The position numbers and the translations under genes are program-made. Under the pieces are notes generated by a model. That model was not told the DNA's origin and searched no databases. It worked only from the letters and a program-made list of their open reading frames with translations. From an uncultured Aquimarina sp. (GTDB lineage: Bacteria; Bacteroidota; Bacteroidia; Flavobacteriales; Flavobacteriaceae), in assembly GCA_947498785.1 (NCBI GenBank), contig CANMLS010000010.1:80515-144514 (forward strand): DNA of 64,000 bases, written 5' to 3'. Of the stretch, positions 25,642 to 32,719 are shown piece after piece (within the stretch, counting starts at the first letter, position 1; every line of letters starts with the position of its first letter).

Positions 25642-26688
25642 TTACAAATTTGGAATCCCTGGAGAAGTTATTTTAGTGTATTCTTGTGGATAATACAGTT
25701 TGTTCAGTTCAGCGTCACCTAGACCTCGCTCTGTAAAAAGAGTCCCATTACTAGATCCTACAATAACCAATTCATTGATACCAAAATCATAACCTAATGT
25801 GAATTCACCCATAACGTGTAATTCATAATGAAATTTCTGGATATCAGTAATGGTAGCAGGGTTCTGGATGACATCGGTAAGTCGCATTAGATTTCGGTTT
25901 ACCCACGTAACAAAAACGTTATCACTCAAACCATTAAGTTTAACTATTTTTTTACCCAGTAATGGAGAATACATAAAATCATCTTTTTTGAATCCTGTAT
26001 TCTGACTGTGGTTCTCAATATGATGTTCTTTTAGTCTCACATAGGTTCTATGAGATACACAAATAGCTTCCATTAAGCTCACGTAATCTTTAGGTATACC
26101 CTTCTCCCATTCCTTTAAAACATCCCTAACATTAATATCGGTAATAACGTCAATCGGGATTTTATAATAAGGGTTTTCTGTATTAGAAGCATTCCTTGCC
26201 AAAGTTGTATTCAAACCATCCATTGAGAATCCAAAAACTGGAGGGTCCGCTAAAGCTTGAGCAGGATCATCAATACCATTCATAGATAAAAATTCAACAT
26301 CAGATATAATCTTTTCTGAAAGCATAGTCTTCATAATATGCTGAGAAATAGACTTATCTTTTAATTCTTTTCCTTCATCATACTTCTGCTCAATCCAAGA
26401 ACCTAATACTTCCGTAGGTTTAATAATAAAATTCACCTTTTGGTGATAATCCTTACTTAATTTCCCTCTTAACTGAACATCACCCATTGGTGTCCATTTA
26501 GAGCTAAAAGCCTGAACGACATTGCCCATTAACCCATTAACTGTAGCGTATTGACCTCTAATCTTAGGAACAAGTCGGGCATACTTGTTTAAGGTGATTT
26601 CTTTTCCTAAAATAGCAGAATTTAAAATCTTAGGATTTTGTTTTACAAAACGTTCCGTTTCGTTTTTAATTTGATTAATGTCTATCAT
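25642..26688 (-). CDS. major capsid protein
   Basis: This 348-residue protein follows the head protease by 2 bases and has a capsid-like pattern: a helical N-terminal arm (IKNETERFVKQNPKILNSAI), a long beta-rich middle, and late strands ending LGYDFGINELVIVGSSNGTLF. The length and position after a protease-scaffold gene are those of an HK97-fold capsid. There is no signature motif for this fold, so the call rests mainly on position and size. Confidence 0.78.
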   Translation of the reverse strand: MIDINQIKNETERFVKQNPKILNSAILGKEITLNKYARLVPKIRGQYATVNGLMGNVVQAFSSKWTPMGDVQLRGKLSKDYHQKVNFIIKPTEVLGSWIEQKYDEGKELKDKSISQHIMKTMLSEKIISDVEFLSMNGIDDPAQALADPPVFGFSMDGLNTTLARNASNTENPYYKIPIDVITDINVRDVLKEWEKGIPKDYVSLMEAICVSHRTYVRLKEHHIENHSQNTGFKKDDFMYSPLLGKKIVKLNGLSDNVFVTWVNRNLMRLTDVIQNPATITDIQKFHYELHVMGEFTLGYDFGINELVIVGSSNGTLFTERGLGDAELNKLYYPQEYTKITSPGIPNL

Positions 26689-26690
26689 AA

Positions 26691-28019
26691 TTATAAACTT
26701 TTATATAGTTGATTATGACCATCGTCAGAATTAACGATAGAGTCTTGTTCCTCTGGATTTCTGTCCCCACCAGAAATAACCGTAGTTCCCATTGCACCAG
26801 GTTGAGCTCCGTATTCTTTTACTTTTTCGCCAAGTAACTTAACAGACGCTTCAGTATCTTCTCCAGCTTTTAACTCAGCAGTAGTCAATGCGTCAGTTAC
26901 AGCAGTTTTTAGTGTCGTTAATTTTGATTCTGAATCGTTAAGCTTTGTTTTATTTTCATCTGCCTGTGTCTGAATTGCAGCTAAAGCATCACTATGACCT
27001 TCAAGCTTTTGTTCTAAGTCATCTAATTGGGCTTCAGTAAGAAATACCCCTTTCTTACCTGATAGAATTTTAGAAGACAACTGAAGGTCTTCCTGACCAA
27101 TAACAGCTGCTATCTGGTCAAACTTTTTATTTTCTTTTGACATATCTTGATTATTATGATTTTGATTGTTTTGTTCTGCGAGTTCAAAAATTCTATCAAT
27201 CGCACTTTGTTTATCACCAATGGCATCTATTAAGCCAAGTTCTTTGGCTTGATTGATATCTGAAGTATGATGACCATTAAGGTTTTCCTTTTTAACTTTT
27301 GGCCGATATTCTAAGACATGATTGTGAAATACTTCATTAATAGGATCTAACTCTTCTTTAATAAGAGTAGTTAAATCACCGTCTTTAGCTTTTCTAAATG
27401 CATTATTTTTATGTGTTGATTTAGAGGCATATACCTCTATAACCTTGGCTCCTAATTTTTCGTAGTAACCATCCAAATCAAGATACTTAATCATTGTGCC
27501 GATACTTCCTATACAATCGGCATTTTCATTTGCGATTATCTCTTTTGATCCAGAAGCCAAATAAAATGCTGCACTACAAATCATCCCATCGGTATATGAA
27601 ACTACTGGCTTATTATAGTTATGAATAAATTTTGCAAATTCACCTGTACCTGAAACCTGACCTCCTCCTGAATCGAAATCGAGTAGAACACCAACAATAG
27701 AATCATCCTTAGACCATTTATTCATTCTTGACATCATTGCTTTTGTTCCACTAGGCCCACAAAGTTGTGAGTATTTTAGAATAGGGCCTTTAATACTTAA
27801 GACAGCTACATATTTAATATCTTCTTCTTCGGGTGCTTCTGATGCTATACCATTTGCTGTGATATAATTAAAGGCAACAGGACTTGTTATATCCGCTTTA
27901 GGTAACTCTCCTTTTTGAAGAATACCTATTAGATATGGTGCTAAAGAATTAGCAAACTCATCCGTTATCATCCATTTCCCGCCTAATAAAGAGTGAAGGT
28001 TGTTTACATTGTTGTTCAT
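26691..28019 (-). CDS. head maturation protease (peptidase S49) fused to scaffold-like region
   Basis: Residues about 60-280 form an SppA/ClpP-like S49 peptidase with DFDSGGGQVSGT, the nucleophile Ser149 in DGMICSAAFYLASG and a candidate base Lys200 (spacing as in Bacillus SppA Ser147/Lys199). From about residue 290 onward the protein is helical and Gln/Glu/Lys-rich (LTEAQLDDLEQKLEGHSD), as in scaffolds such as lambda C/Nu3. It probably directs prohead assembly and then cleaves itself away. An internal start might make free scaffold (for example the methionine at MSKENKKFDQIAAV). Confidence 0.87.
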   Translation of the reverse strand: MNNNVNNLHSLLGGKWMITDEFANSLAPYLIGILQKGELPKADITSPVAFNYITANGIASEAPEEEDIKYVAVLSIKGPILKYSQLCGPSGTKAMMSRMNKWSKDDSIVGVLLDFDSGGGQVSGTGEFAKFIHNYNKPVVSYTDGMICSAAFYLASGSKEIIANENADCIGSIGTMIKYLDLDGYYEKLGAKVIEVYASKSTHKNNAFRKAKDGDLTTLIKEELDPINEVFHNHVLEYRPKVKKENLNGHHTSDINQAKELGLIDAIGDKQSAIDRIFELAEQNNQNHNNQDMSKENKKFDQIAAVIGQEDLQLSSKILSGKKGVFLTEAQLDDLEQKLEGHSDALAAIQTQADENKTKLNDSESKLTTLKTAVTDALTTAELKAGEDTEASVKLLGEKVKEYGAQPGAMGTTVISGGDRNPEEQDSIVNSDDGHNQLYKSL

Positions 28020-28082
28020 TTATATTGTACCTAGAATTATCAAGTACAATATTATGACTGGTTTATCCTTATAAAAAGGACA

Positions 28083-28595
28083 CTAAAGCGAACTCGCAAG
28101 CCATGAAGCTAAACGTGATGGGCTATAAAAATCTGCGGTATTAATAAGCTTACAACTATGATAAGTATCGCCTTTTACTGTGATCTCATGTCCTATTAAT
28201 TGAATATTATCAGGGGATTCAACATCCTTATAAGTAAAACTTAAGGGTTGGTTTCTATTGCCATATACATGAATCGTATCCCCCGTAGTTTCTAAACAAG
28301 GTATTACCAAACCATTATCATAAGAGTCTAGCATTTTTCTAATCTCCTCATTTTGCTCGTTTATTTGTAAGGTGATTTTATGAGACCAACTAACTCCTGA
28401 TGTACTTTCTTTTTCACCAGAGCTTATTCTTACATTTTCTGGTAATACAGATACCTTTAGATACTCCTTAGAAAACTCTAATCCCGAAGATGAATTTTTA
28501 AGAGCTTCACTTAAAGAAAAAGGAGTATTATTACTAAATAAAAAATGAACAGTTCTTATGCTCTTTATAAATGGATTATTATTTGAAATTTTCAT
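28083..28595 (-). CDS. phage protein, unknown (170 aa)
   Basis: From ATG 28595 (MKISNNNPFIKSIRTVHFLF) this 170-residue protein is beta-rich. A longer reading would start at a TTG at 28664 inside a direct-repeat element, which I consider unlikely. It is the first gene of the leftward capsid operon, 63 bases before the head protease. No family recognised. Confidence 0.55.
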   Translation of the reverse strand: MKISNNNPFIKSIRTVHFLFSNNTPFSLSEALKNSSSGLEFSKEYLKVSVLPENVRISSGEKESTSGVSWSHKITLQINEQNEEIRKMLDSYDNGLVIPCLETTGDTIHVYGNRNQPLSFTYKDVESPDNIQLIGHEITVKGDTYHSCKLINTADFYSPSRLASWLASSL

Positions 28596-28659
28596 ATTTA
28601 CTTCATTATTTATTTTAGCAAAATTTTTATATATTTTCTTGACTTGTACATTTTCATCA

Positions 28660-28694
28660 GACAAATCCGTGTGTTTTTATGGACAAATCCGTGT
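28660..28694. promoter_or_regulatory. 13-bp direct repeats before the capsid operon
   Basis: GACAAATCCGTGT occurs exactly at 28660-28672 and 28682-28694, 22 bases apart (two helical turns). It lies 65-100 bases upstream of the first capsid-operon gene, so it may bind a late-gene activator or repressor dimer. Confidence 0.5.
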
Positions 28695-28727
28695 ATGGTT
28701 TTAACTAAATATTAACGCATATAAAAT

Positions 28728-29201
28728 CTATAAATAAGCCCCAAAATCAATCTTCCTTTTATTCGTTTTTTTATAAGAACATTTTCGCTTATAATCTCTG
28801 TATAGGGATTCAAAATTTATATCACCTTCACCAATACCCATTTCATATAAAGACTGTATCATGGTATCGAATGCATTTTGATTTTCAATTTTTCGCATCA
28901 TATCAATATGAAAGAATAATATTTTACGAAAGATTTCATCTACTCCTTTATTAATGTACACGGCGTCTGACCACTCCATACAATCCCCGATAGTTTTTAA
29001 TTGCCTAGGAAGTAGATTAATCGAATAAGTAGAATCACATTTAATAACTTCTTCCTTGCGAAAGCCTTTCTTAAAAACACTGATGATTAACTTACCTAAA
29101 AAATCATTTTGTGAAAACTCATATTGCTTGCCAAAACTATACTCTAGATATTTTTTTACATGAAGTGATACTGGTATTTCCTTAGTGATGTACTTACTCA
29201 T
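28728..29201 (-). CDS. phage protein, unknown (157 aa)
   Basis: A 157-residue protein with a mixed, well-balanced composition, starting MSKYITKEIPVSLHVKKYLEY and with a helical middle (NKGVDEIFRKILFFHIDMMRKIE). It ends in a basic stretch (YKRKCSYKKTNKRKID). It could be a late transcription regulator by position, standing alone between the TGTAACY cluster and the capsid operon, but no DNA-binding motif is clear. Confidence 0.6.
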   Translation of the reverse strand: MSKYITKEIPVSLHVKKYLEYSFGKQYEFSQNDFLGKLIISVFKKGFRKEEVIKCDSTYSINLLPRQLKTIGDCMEWSDAVYINKGVDEIFRKILFFHIDMMRKIENQNAFDTMIQSLYEMGIGEGDINFESLYRDYKRKCSYKKTNKRKIDFGAYL

Positions 29202-29702
29202 TTTTACTTCTTGTTTTCTTACGTAAAAATAAGGTTTTTCTATTTATTAATAAGTTTTGTTTATTAAAATTTATATAGCAATAGTTTAAATCTATACATA
29301 AATACTATATCTATTCATCAAGTATAAAAATGTAACCGTTCCGGTGTAACTGGGTTTGTATATTTCTGTAACCTTGTAACCTTTCTAAGAAACAACACAT
29401 AAAATGCTGATTAAAAATGAATTACAAGGTTACATTTTTATTTCTTTATCCTGTAACTATCAGTTTTTAATAAAAATCCATTTGTAACCGGAGTTTATAT
29501 ATTGTTATTAGTTACATTTTTTTTGTAACCTTTAAAGTTAAGTTACAAAAGACAATAATAATTTGTAACCATATAAATTTCTTATTTACAGCATTTTAAA
29601 TGAAAATTTCATTAAAGGTTACAAGGTTACAGATTTTTATAAATTGTAGATATAGAGGGGGAGGGAGAAAAAACAGAGAATCTGTCGGAAAAAAAGAATA
29701 GG
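29202..29702. other. non-coding region holding the TGTAACY cluster
   Basis: About 500 very AT-rich bases without a gene, between the late block and the early block of the prophage. The right two thirds contain 13 copies of a 7-base motif (see the repeat feature). The left part (29202-29330) shows nothing specific. Confidence 0.7.
29331..29631. repeat. cluster of 13 TGTAACY 7-mers (iteron-like)
   Basis: TGTAACC or TGTAACT occurs on the plus strand at 29331, 29345, 29367, 29375, 29452, 29483, 29524 and 29564. The reverse form occurs at 29428, 29510, 29541, 29617 and 29625. Paired copies 8 bases apart at 29367-29381 and 29617-29631 are exact reverse complements of each other. Such a dense motif cluster in AT-rich, gene-free DNA is typical of a replication origin or a partition or operator site. 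Confidence 0.75.
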
Positions 29703-29921
29703 CTAACTCCACTCAAATTTATATTGAAATAGACTGTTAGAAATCAAATGCAGCTTATTCTCCATTACTTTTATTCCTTGATCTTCCAAACTGTTTCTTA
29801 AGCTATCACTAATCGGAATCTCCACACTAATGGTAACTAATCCTTTTGTCTGACTCAACTTAACATCAATAATCCGTTTAAGTACATCAATATCTATTAA
29901 TTTTCTATAACCAAGATTCAT
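29703..29921 (-). CDS. small phage protein, unknown (72 aa)
   Basis: A 72-residue protein starting MNLGYRKLIDIDVLKRIIDVKL with an alternating hydrophobic pattern (LVTISVEIPISDSLRNSL) suggesting an alpha/beta fold. It is the last gene before the TGTAACY cluster and follows a strong terminator, so it must have its own promoter or be read through. No family recognised. Confidence 0.55.
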   Translation of the reverse strand: MNLGYRKLIDIDVLKRIIDVKLSQTKGLVTISVEIPISDSLRNSLEDQGIKVMENKLHLISNSLFQYKFEWS

Positions 29922-29968
29922 AATACTTTCAATTACTTTTTTCCCTTACTGTAAATCTAATAATTTTT

Positions 29969-30001
29969 AAAACCCTCCAGATACAATACCTGGAGGGTTT
30001 T
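29969..30001. terminator. strong bidirectional terminator
   Basis: AAAACCCTCCAG (29969-29980) pairs perfectly with CTGGAGGGTTTT (29990-30001), a 12-bp stem with a 9-base loop and A/T-rich flanks on both sides. It would end the leftward early transcript. Confidence 0.85.
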
Positions 30002-30037
30002 AGTTCAAATGATAAAAAAACAAAAAAAGAGGGGCAT

Positions 30038-30166
30038 CTATATCTTTCGGCCACAATTAAGGCAATACTTACTATTAGGGTGTAGTAGTTTCTTTGGGCT
30101 ACAGATGCATAGATTATTCTTTTTAGCTCTATATTTACTTAGTTGATATTTAAGCCACTTTATCAT
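30038..30166 (-). CDS. 42-aa zinc-ribbon-like microprotein
   Basis: A short frame from ATG 30166 to TAG 30038-30040 encodes a basic N-terminal part (MIKWLKYQLSKYRAKKNN) and a cysteine core: CIC near residues 20-22 and CLNC near 35-38. Two CxC/CxxC pairs 12 residues apart look like a half zinc ribbon. It lies just upstream of the terminator at 29969. Small zinc-binding proteins of this kind are common in phage early regions, but the function is unknown. Confidence 0.55.
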   Translation of the reverse strand: MIKWLKYQLSKYRAKKNNLCICSPKKLLHPNSKYCLNCGRKI

Positions 30167-30230
30167 AATCCAAATTTACAATACAATTGTTTTGTTTTCT
30201 TGCGGTTTTCCACAGTTAGTCTAAATCAGA

Positions 30231-30470
30231 TTAGCTTTGTTTGCCTTTTAACTCTAGGATATTTTGAACTTCTTTTAATTGCTTTGTTATCTTTCTAATA
30301 GAATTACAAGAATCGTCTAACAGTTCATTTGCTTTTATAAAACTTTCTTTGTCTTCATCTGGAGCGTCTTCTATATATTTTTTTAAAGGAGCATAATACA
30401 TTTTAGCAGTAGATATATTTGCCCCTACTGTATCGTGTAAGTTTGCTGTTATTTTATCAATCTTTATCAT
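30231..30470 (-). CDS. HisKA_3-like stand-alone phosphoacceptor domain (79 aa)
   Basis: The sequence NLHDTVGANISTAKMYYAPLKK and the later helix ELLDDSCNSIRKITKQL align with the dimerisation/phosphoacceptor domain of NarL-type histidine kinases. The bacterial kinase in this same window (His451) reads ELHDSIGGNLASIKLQLS and then DETYHQIRDISHDL at the equivalent place. The invariant His-Asp is His12-Asp13 here. No ATPase domain follows; the protein ends at residue 79. It could be a decoy or inhibitor of host kinases, a response-regulator phosphotransfer module, or simply a helical hairpin of similar sequence. Confidence 0.65.
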   Translation of the reverse strand: MIKIDKITANLHDTVGANISTAKMYYAPLKKYIEDAPDEDKESFIKANELLDDSCNSIRKITKQLKEVQNILELKGKQS

Positions 30471-30665
30471 TGATTATTTCTGTTATTAATTATACTACAA
30501 ATCTTTAATTACTCTACACTTCTAACAATAGTCAGATGTAATGATTTTATCTAGTCAGTTTAGGGGAGGAACTACTCATTACGTTTCCTTTATTATTTGT
30601 TGTATGACCCTTTCAAAATCTGATCTGGTCAACACATCACACAACCTTTTATTCTATAAGAAATA

Positions 30666-31043
30666 TTACTTATATAACTCGATAAATTGATTAGCTACAT
30701 ACTCACATACTTCTTTTGAAATAAAGCAAAGGCGAGAGCCGACATACGAATACGAATTCCCGTAAACGTAGTCGCCGTACCGAAAACCCGAAGAACCCTC
30801 TTTTAAATAAAACCATGGTTCATATTTGTTTTCATAAGAATTCGTGAAATCGGGTATCCATTCATCTCCATCATTAGCTAGTCTGTTAGCGGCTCCAACT
30901 ATAATTACAAGTTTTGAATGTGCAATCATTGATTCCCTGTATTTTTCTGGGTAACAAGAGAAATCAGGAATCACTTTTTTAGGATCTAACCCCTCAACTT
31001 TGCAAGCATCTTCAAACGTTTTTAAATCTTTGTAATTTTTCAT
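30666..31043 (-). CDS. DGR-type variable protein, copy 1 (125 aa)
   Basis: This is the promoter-distal member of four tandem paralogues. It starts MKNYKDLKTFEDACKVEGLD and reaches GSSGFRY, then 11 variable residues (GDYVYGNSYSY, codons at 30744-30776), then the constant VGSRLCF. The C-terminus after that (ISKEVCEYVANQFIELYK) differs from the other copies. Variation against the other copies is confined to first and second codon positions, as expected for adenine-directed mutagenesis. No signal peptide is seen. It probably has a C-type-lectin-like or similar ligand-binding fold, by analogy with known DGR targets. Confidence 0.8.
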   Translation of the reverse strand: MKNYKDLKTFEDACKVEGLDPKKVIPDFSCYPEKYRESMIAHSKLVIIVGAANRLANDGDEWIPDFTNSYENKYEPWFYLKEGSSGFRYGDYVYGNSYSYVGSRLCFISKEVCEYVANQFIELYK

Positions 31044-31054
31044 TGTTTTTTGTT

Positions 31055-31450
31055 TTATTCGATTATCATAAATTTTCTATACACATCTACAAATTGTTCT
31101 CCCGCATATATTGCTAGTTCTGGTGATTTAAAGGAAAGGTGAGAGCCGACATCCGAACTCGTATGCCAGCCAACGAAGGCGTCGTACCGAAAACCCGAAG
31201 AACCCTCTTTTAAATAAAACCATGGTTCATATTTTTTTTCATCAGAATTCGTGAAATCGGGTATCCATTCATCTCCATCATTAGCTAGTCTGTTAGCGGC
31301 TCCAACTATAATTACACATTTTGAATGTGCAATCATTGATTCCCTGTATTTTTCTGGGTAACAAGAGAAATCAGGAATCACTTTTTTAGGATCTAACCCC
31401 TCAACTTTGCAAGCATCTTCAAACGTTTTTAAATCTTTGTAATTTTTCAT
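31055..31450 (-). CDS. DGR-type variable protein, copy 2 (131 aa)
   Basis: Almost identical to copies 1 and 3 through GSSGFRY; the variable residues are DAFVGWHTSSD (codons 31151-31183). Beyond the window it has VGSHLSF where the others have VGSRLCF, two single-base changes outside adenine positions that look like ordinary mutations. The C-terminus FKSPELAIYAGEQFVDVYRKF is shared with copies 3 and 4. The start lies 407 bases from those of copies 1 and 3, so the array arose by tandem duplication. Confidence 0.82.
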   Translation of the reverse strand: MKNYKDLKTFEDACKVEGLDPKKVIPDFSCYPEKYRESMIAHSKCVIIVGAANRLANDGDEWIPDFTNSDEKKYEPWFYLKEGSSGFRYDAFVGWHTSSDVGSHLSFKSPELAIYAGEQFVDVYRKFMIIE

Positions 31451-31461
31451 TGTTTTTTGTT

Positions 31462-31857
31462 TTATTCGATTATCATAAATTTTCTATACACATCTACAAA
31501 TTGTTCTCCAGCATATGTTGCTAGTTCTGGTGATTTAAAGCAAAGGCGAGAGCCGACAACCGAACCCGCAGACCAGAAATCGTAGTCGAAGTACCGAAAA
31601 CCCGAAGAACCCTCTTTTAAATAAAACCATGGTTCATATTTGTTTTCATAAGAATTCGTGAAATCGGGTATCCATTCATCTCCATCATTAGCTAGTCTGT
31701 TAATAGCTCCAACTATAATTACAAGTTTTGAATGTGCAATCATTGATTCCCTGTATTTTTCTGGGTAACAAGAGAAATCAGGAATCACTTTTTTAGGATC
31801 TAACCCCTCAACTTTGCAAGCTCCTTCAAACGTTTTTAAATCTTGGTAATTTTTCAT
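31462..31857 (-). CDS. DGR-type variable protein, copy 3 (131 aa)
   Basis: Same architecture as copy 2, with variable residues FDYDFWSAGSV (codons 31558-31590) between GFRY and VGSRLCF. It differs from copy 2 by only a few residues elsewhere (YQDL, FEGACK, GAINRL), in sharp contrast to the variable window, where nine of eleven residues differ. The 11-base gap to the next gene suggests all copies are translated from one leftward message. Confidence 0.82.
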   Translation of the reverse strand: MKNYQDLKTFEGACKVEGLDPKKVIPDFSCYPEKYRESMIAHSKLVIIVGAINRLANDGDEWIPDFTNSYENKYEPWFYLKEGSSGFRYFDYDFWSAGSVVGSRLCFKSPELATYAGEQFVDVYRKFMIIE

Positions 31858-31868
31858 TGTTTTTTGTT

Positions 31869-32336
31869 TTATTCGATTATCATAAATTTTCTATATACAT
31901 CAGTAAATTGTTCCCCGGCATATCTTGCTAATTCTGAAGATTTAAAGCAAAGGCGAGAGCCGACAGACGAAACCGTACCCCAGCCATCGAAGACGCCGTA
32001 CCGAAACCCCGAAGAACTCATTTTAAACCAAGGATAATATTTATCATATTCACCATTATCCCAATCAGGTAACCATCCTTCATTTAAAGACTTAGCGATT
32101 AATTCTGCTACGTACTGATATTTTAAATGTTCAGGTACATTTATGAACATTGTATTAAGTTCTTTCTGAGTGATATTATTATCCTCTAATACATCATCAA
32201 TAGTTTTGATACGTTCTGTCACTTCTTTTAGAAAAGTCTTCTTTCCTAGTAAATTTTCAAGGAGCTCTCTTCCCTTACTTGATGCATTTCCGTGAGCTTT
32301 TAAAGCTGCTTCTTTTTTGATTTCTAATGTTTCCAT
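31869..32336 (-). CDS. DGR-type variable protein, copy 4, divergent (155 aa)
   Basis: The promoter-proximal member. Its N-terminal 100 residues differ from the other copies: a helical region METLEIKKEAALKAHGNASS and then NEGWLPDWDNGEYDKYYPWFKM. From SSSGFRY onward it matches them, with variable residues GVFDGWGTVSS (codons 31965-31997) and the constant VGSRLCFKSSELARYAGEQF. The W-x-PDW-(8)-YYPWF segment before the variable window is shared by all copies and presumably forms the scaffold of the ligand-binding fold. It may be the ancestral gene of the array. Confidence 0.82.
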   Translation of the reverse strand: METLEIKKEAALKAHGNASSKGRELLENLLGKKTFLKEVTERIKTIDDVLEDNNITQKELNTMFINVPEHLKYQYVAELIAKSLNEGWLPDWDNGEYDKYYPWFKMSSSGFRYGVFDGWGTVSSVGSRLCFKSSELARYAGEQFTDVYRKFMIIE

Positions 32337-32350
32337 ATTTAATGTTTGGT

Positions 32351-32689
32351 TTATACTAGTTTTATATCTTCTTTAAATAACACATGTATGTACTCTGCGT
32401 GTATCTCTGCATGTTCCTTGTTCTCTACACAATGAAAAAGCAAATGAATCAATCCGTAATCACCTAATGAATCCCTGTATTCATGTTTCTCTTTGTTTTT
32501 TACCCATAGAATAAAAGAACACAAGTGACCTATCTCGCCAATCTTCTTAGAATCCTTTAAACACTCTTTGAATTCTTTCAGAGTCATTCTAGCATACTCA
32601 TTGTACTTTTTCTTACAAAAATTATAATCAAACGTATGCTTGTATGATTGAAGGTTTCTGTTTTGTGTCTCGTAGTTAACTCCGCTCAT
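32351..32689 (-). CDS. phage protein, unknown (112 aa)
   Basis: A 112-residue protein rich in His, Tyr, Glu and Lys, mostly helical (YNEYARMTLKEFKECLKDSKKIGEIGHLCSFILWV). Several histidines and cysteines could bind metal but show no classical motif. It lies between the cytosine methyltransferase and the variable-protein array with short gaps, so it belongs to the same leftward message. If the array is a DGR cassette, this is one of the genes to test for an accessory role, although it does not resemble Avd proteins as I know them. Confidence 0.55.
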   Translation of the reverse strand: MSGVNYETQNRNLQSYKHTFDYNFCKKKYNEYARMTLKEFKECLKDSKKIGEIGHLCSFILWVKNKEKHEYRDSLGDYGLIHLLFHCVENKEHAEIHAEYIHVLFKEDIKLV

Positions 32690-32719
32690 TTTTTAAATGT
32701 TTATTTAATAATGCTAATT

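Larger units (their letters stand above)
30744..31997 (-). repeat. tandem 407-bp repeats with four hypervariable windows
   Basis: Gene starts at 31043, 31450 and 31857 are exactly 407 bases apart, marking tandem duplication. The four hypervariable windows (30744-30776, 31151-31183, 31558-31590, 31965-31997) are each 33 bases long and followed on the coding strand by the same GC-rich block (GTCGGCTCT then CGC or CAC), as the initiation-of-homing site would be. At 15 of 33 columns bases differ; the other 18, including all 11 third codon positions, are identical in all four. Confidence 0.85.

Noticed and set aside
29331..29631. Repeated 7-mers as a CRISPR array
   Set aside because: The motif is too short, occurs in both orientations and has irregular spacing; no cas genes are present.
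30666..32336. Tandem 407-bp repeats as assembly artefact
   Set aside because: The copies differ in a structured way in the variable windows and at both ends, which an assembly duplication would not produce.
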